From Chrysomallon squamiferum (Eukaryota > Mollusca > Gastropoda > Neomphalida > Peltospiridae): 64,000 bases of DNA. The stretch lies in NCBI GenBank assembly GCA_012295275.1, contig CM022678.1, positions 16,360,647 to 16,424,646 on the forward strand. Direction: 5' to 3'. Positions 63,458-64,000 of this stretch are shown one piece after another (position 1 is the first letter of the stretch; each line of letters begins with the position of its first letter). Made by a program: the position numbers and the translations under genes. Under the pieces are notes generated by a model that saw only the letters and a program-made list of their open reading frames with translations, was not told where the DNA came from and ran no database searches.

Positions 63458-64000
63458 ATATACACATACACATACACACACATACATATATGTTTGTTAA
63501 GAGTTTATTTCTTGTTTTGGTAAATCGGATTAAAAGAAAAAAAGTTGTTTTGGTAATGTCTATATTTATCAAAGGACATGACATTTTTAAACGCTCGAGT
63601 ATCCTCCACACATATCTGGGTCAAATCTGAGTTACATGTATTTAAATTCACTTTTATTTATTTTTATTTTTTATTTTTTTTTTTACATTTTATTCACAAG
63701 AGAAGCACAAATAAATATGAACAAAAAACGTATATCTAAAAGCAACTTAAATATCAAAATTTATAATAAATATTAACTTTCTTTAATAATAATATTTTTA
63801 GAAATTAATCAAAGACTAATGAATGCTAAATGAATAACTATGAATAATAGCATGACGTCTCTCATACACATGCGCAAACATACACAAATACAAAAACTGG
63901 CGTATATGTTCACCGGTCAAACACACACACACACACACACACACATACACACACACGTGCACATAGCAGTTCTAAATTGCGTACTGAAAATTATAGATAA
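62954..64000. other. AT-rich right edge of the window
   Basis: It contains (TA)n at 63113-63138, a (TATC)n tract at 63424-63460, a (CA)n at 63920-63955 and, at 63720-63865, an inverted copy of the 60550-60670 box. No gene is supported. Confidence 0.6.

Overview
This is a eukaryotic window: about 70% A+T, with intron-split genes, many microsatellites and minisatellites, and relics of several animal transposon families. Coding content points to a lophotrochozoan, most likely a mollusc and perhaps a gastropod. The evidence is a fibrinogen-related exon of the FREP type, Jockey-type LINE and KRBA2-like integrase relics of the sort common in molluscs, and the short, very AT-rich introns. The species cannot be read from the sequence.

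Region 1 (1-8167) is AT-rich, gene-poor DNA with tandem repeats and a 200-N gap. It lies upstream of, or within the 5' non-coding part of, the only well-recognised gene.

Region 2 (8168-25937, + strand) is a complete Sulf-type extracellular heparan-sulfate 6-O-endosulfatase. It has 17 coding exons plus one extra in-frame exon (22511-22606). The exons join in phase into 838 codons, or 870 with the extra exon, close to vertebrate SULF1/SULF2. The signal peptide, CCPSR formylglycine motif, metal and active-site motifs, basic hydrophilic domain and C-terminal domain are all present. The extra exon is a duplicate of the 3' half of exon 14, bounded by AG|GT on both sides. Introns 1, 4 and 17 each carry a minisatellite that begins exactly at the 5' splice site.

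Region 3 (about 26-64 kb) is an accessory region built from direct and inverted segmental copies of one unit. That unit is an unrecognised family of small proline-rich, basic genes made of tiny exons that are all symmetric phase 1-1. Locus A (30.4-38.0 kb, +) has tandemly multiplied exons. Locus B (59.8-60.4 kb, +) is a clean two-exon 48-codon version. Inverted copies C and D lie at 52.9-54.1 and 57.4-57.9 kb. A 2.5-kb in-frame proline-rich minisatellite (45.9-48.4 kb, repeat PPPDNEPPPPRP) abuts the 3'-UTR box of this family and resembles its DNPNPPRPEDP exon. I infer that it grew from a terminal exon of a further copy.

Interspersed are a dead Jockey-like LINE (40.6-43.3 kb, -), two pogo/Tigger-like elements (18.4 and 28.8 kb), a hAT/ZBED5-like relic (61.5-62.4 kb), an integrase relic (52.0 kb), two ORF1-like LINE fragments, an orphan fibrinogen-domain exon (38.3 kb) and many (GA)n, (ATT)n and (GT)n tracts. 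Sulf is a stable housekeeping-type gene. The rest reads as a recombination-prone, repeat-driven neighbourhood with no sign of a shared pathway.
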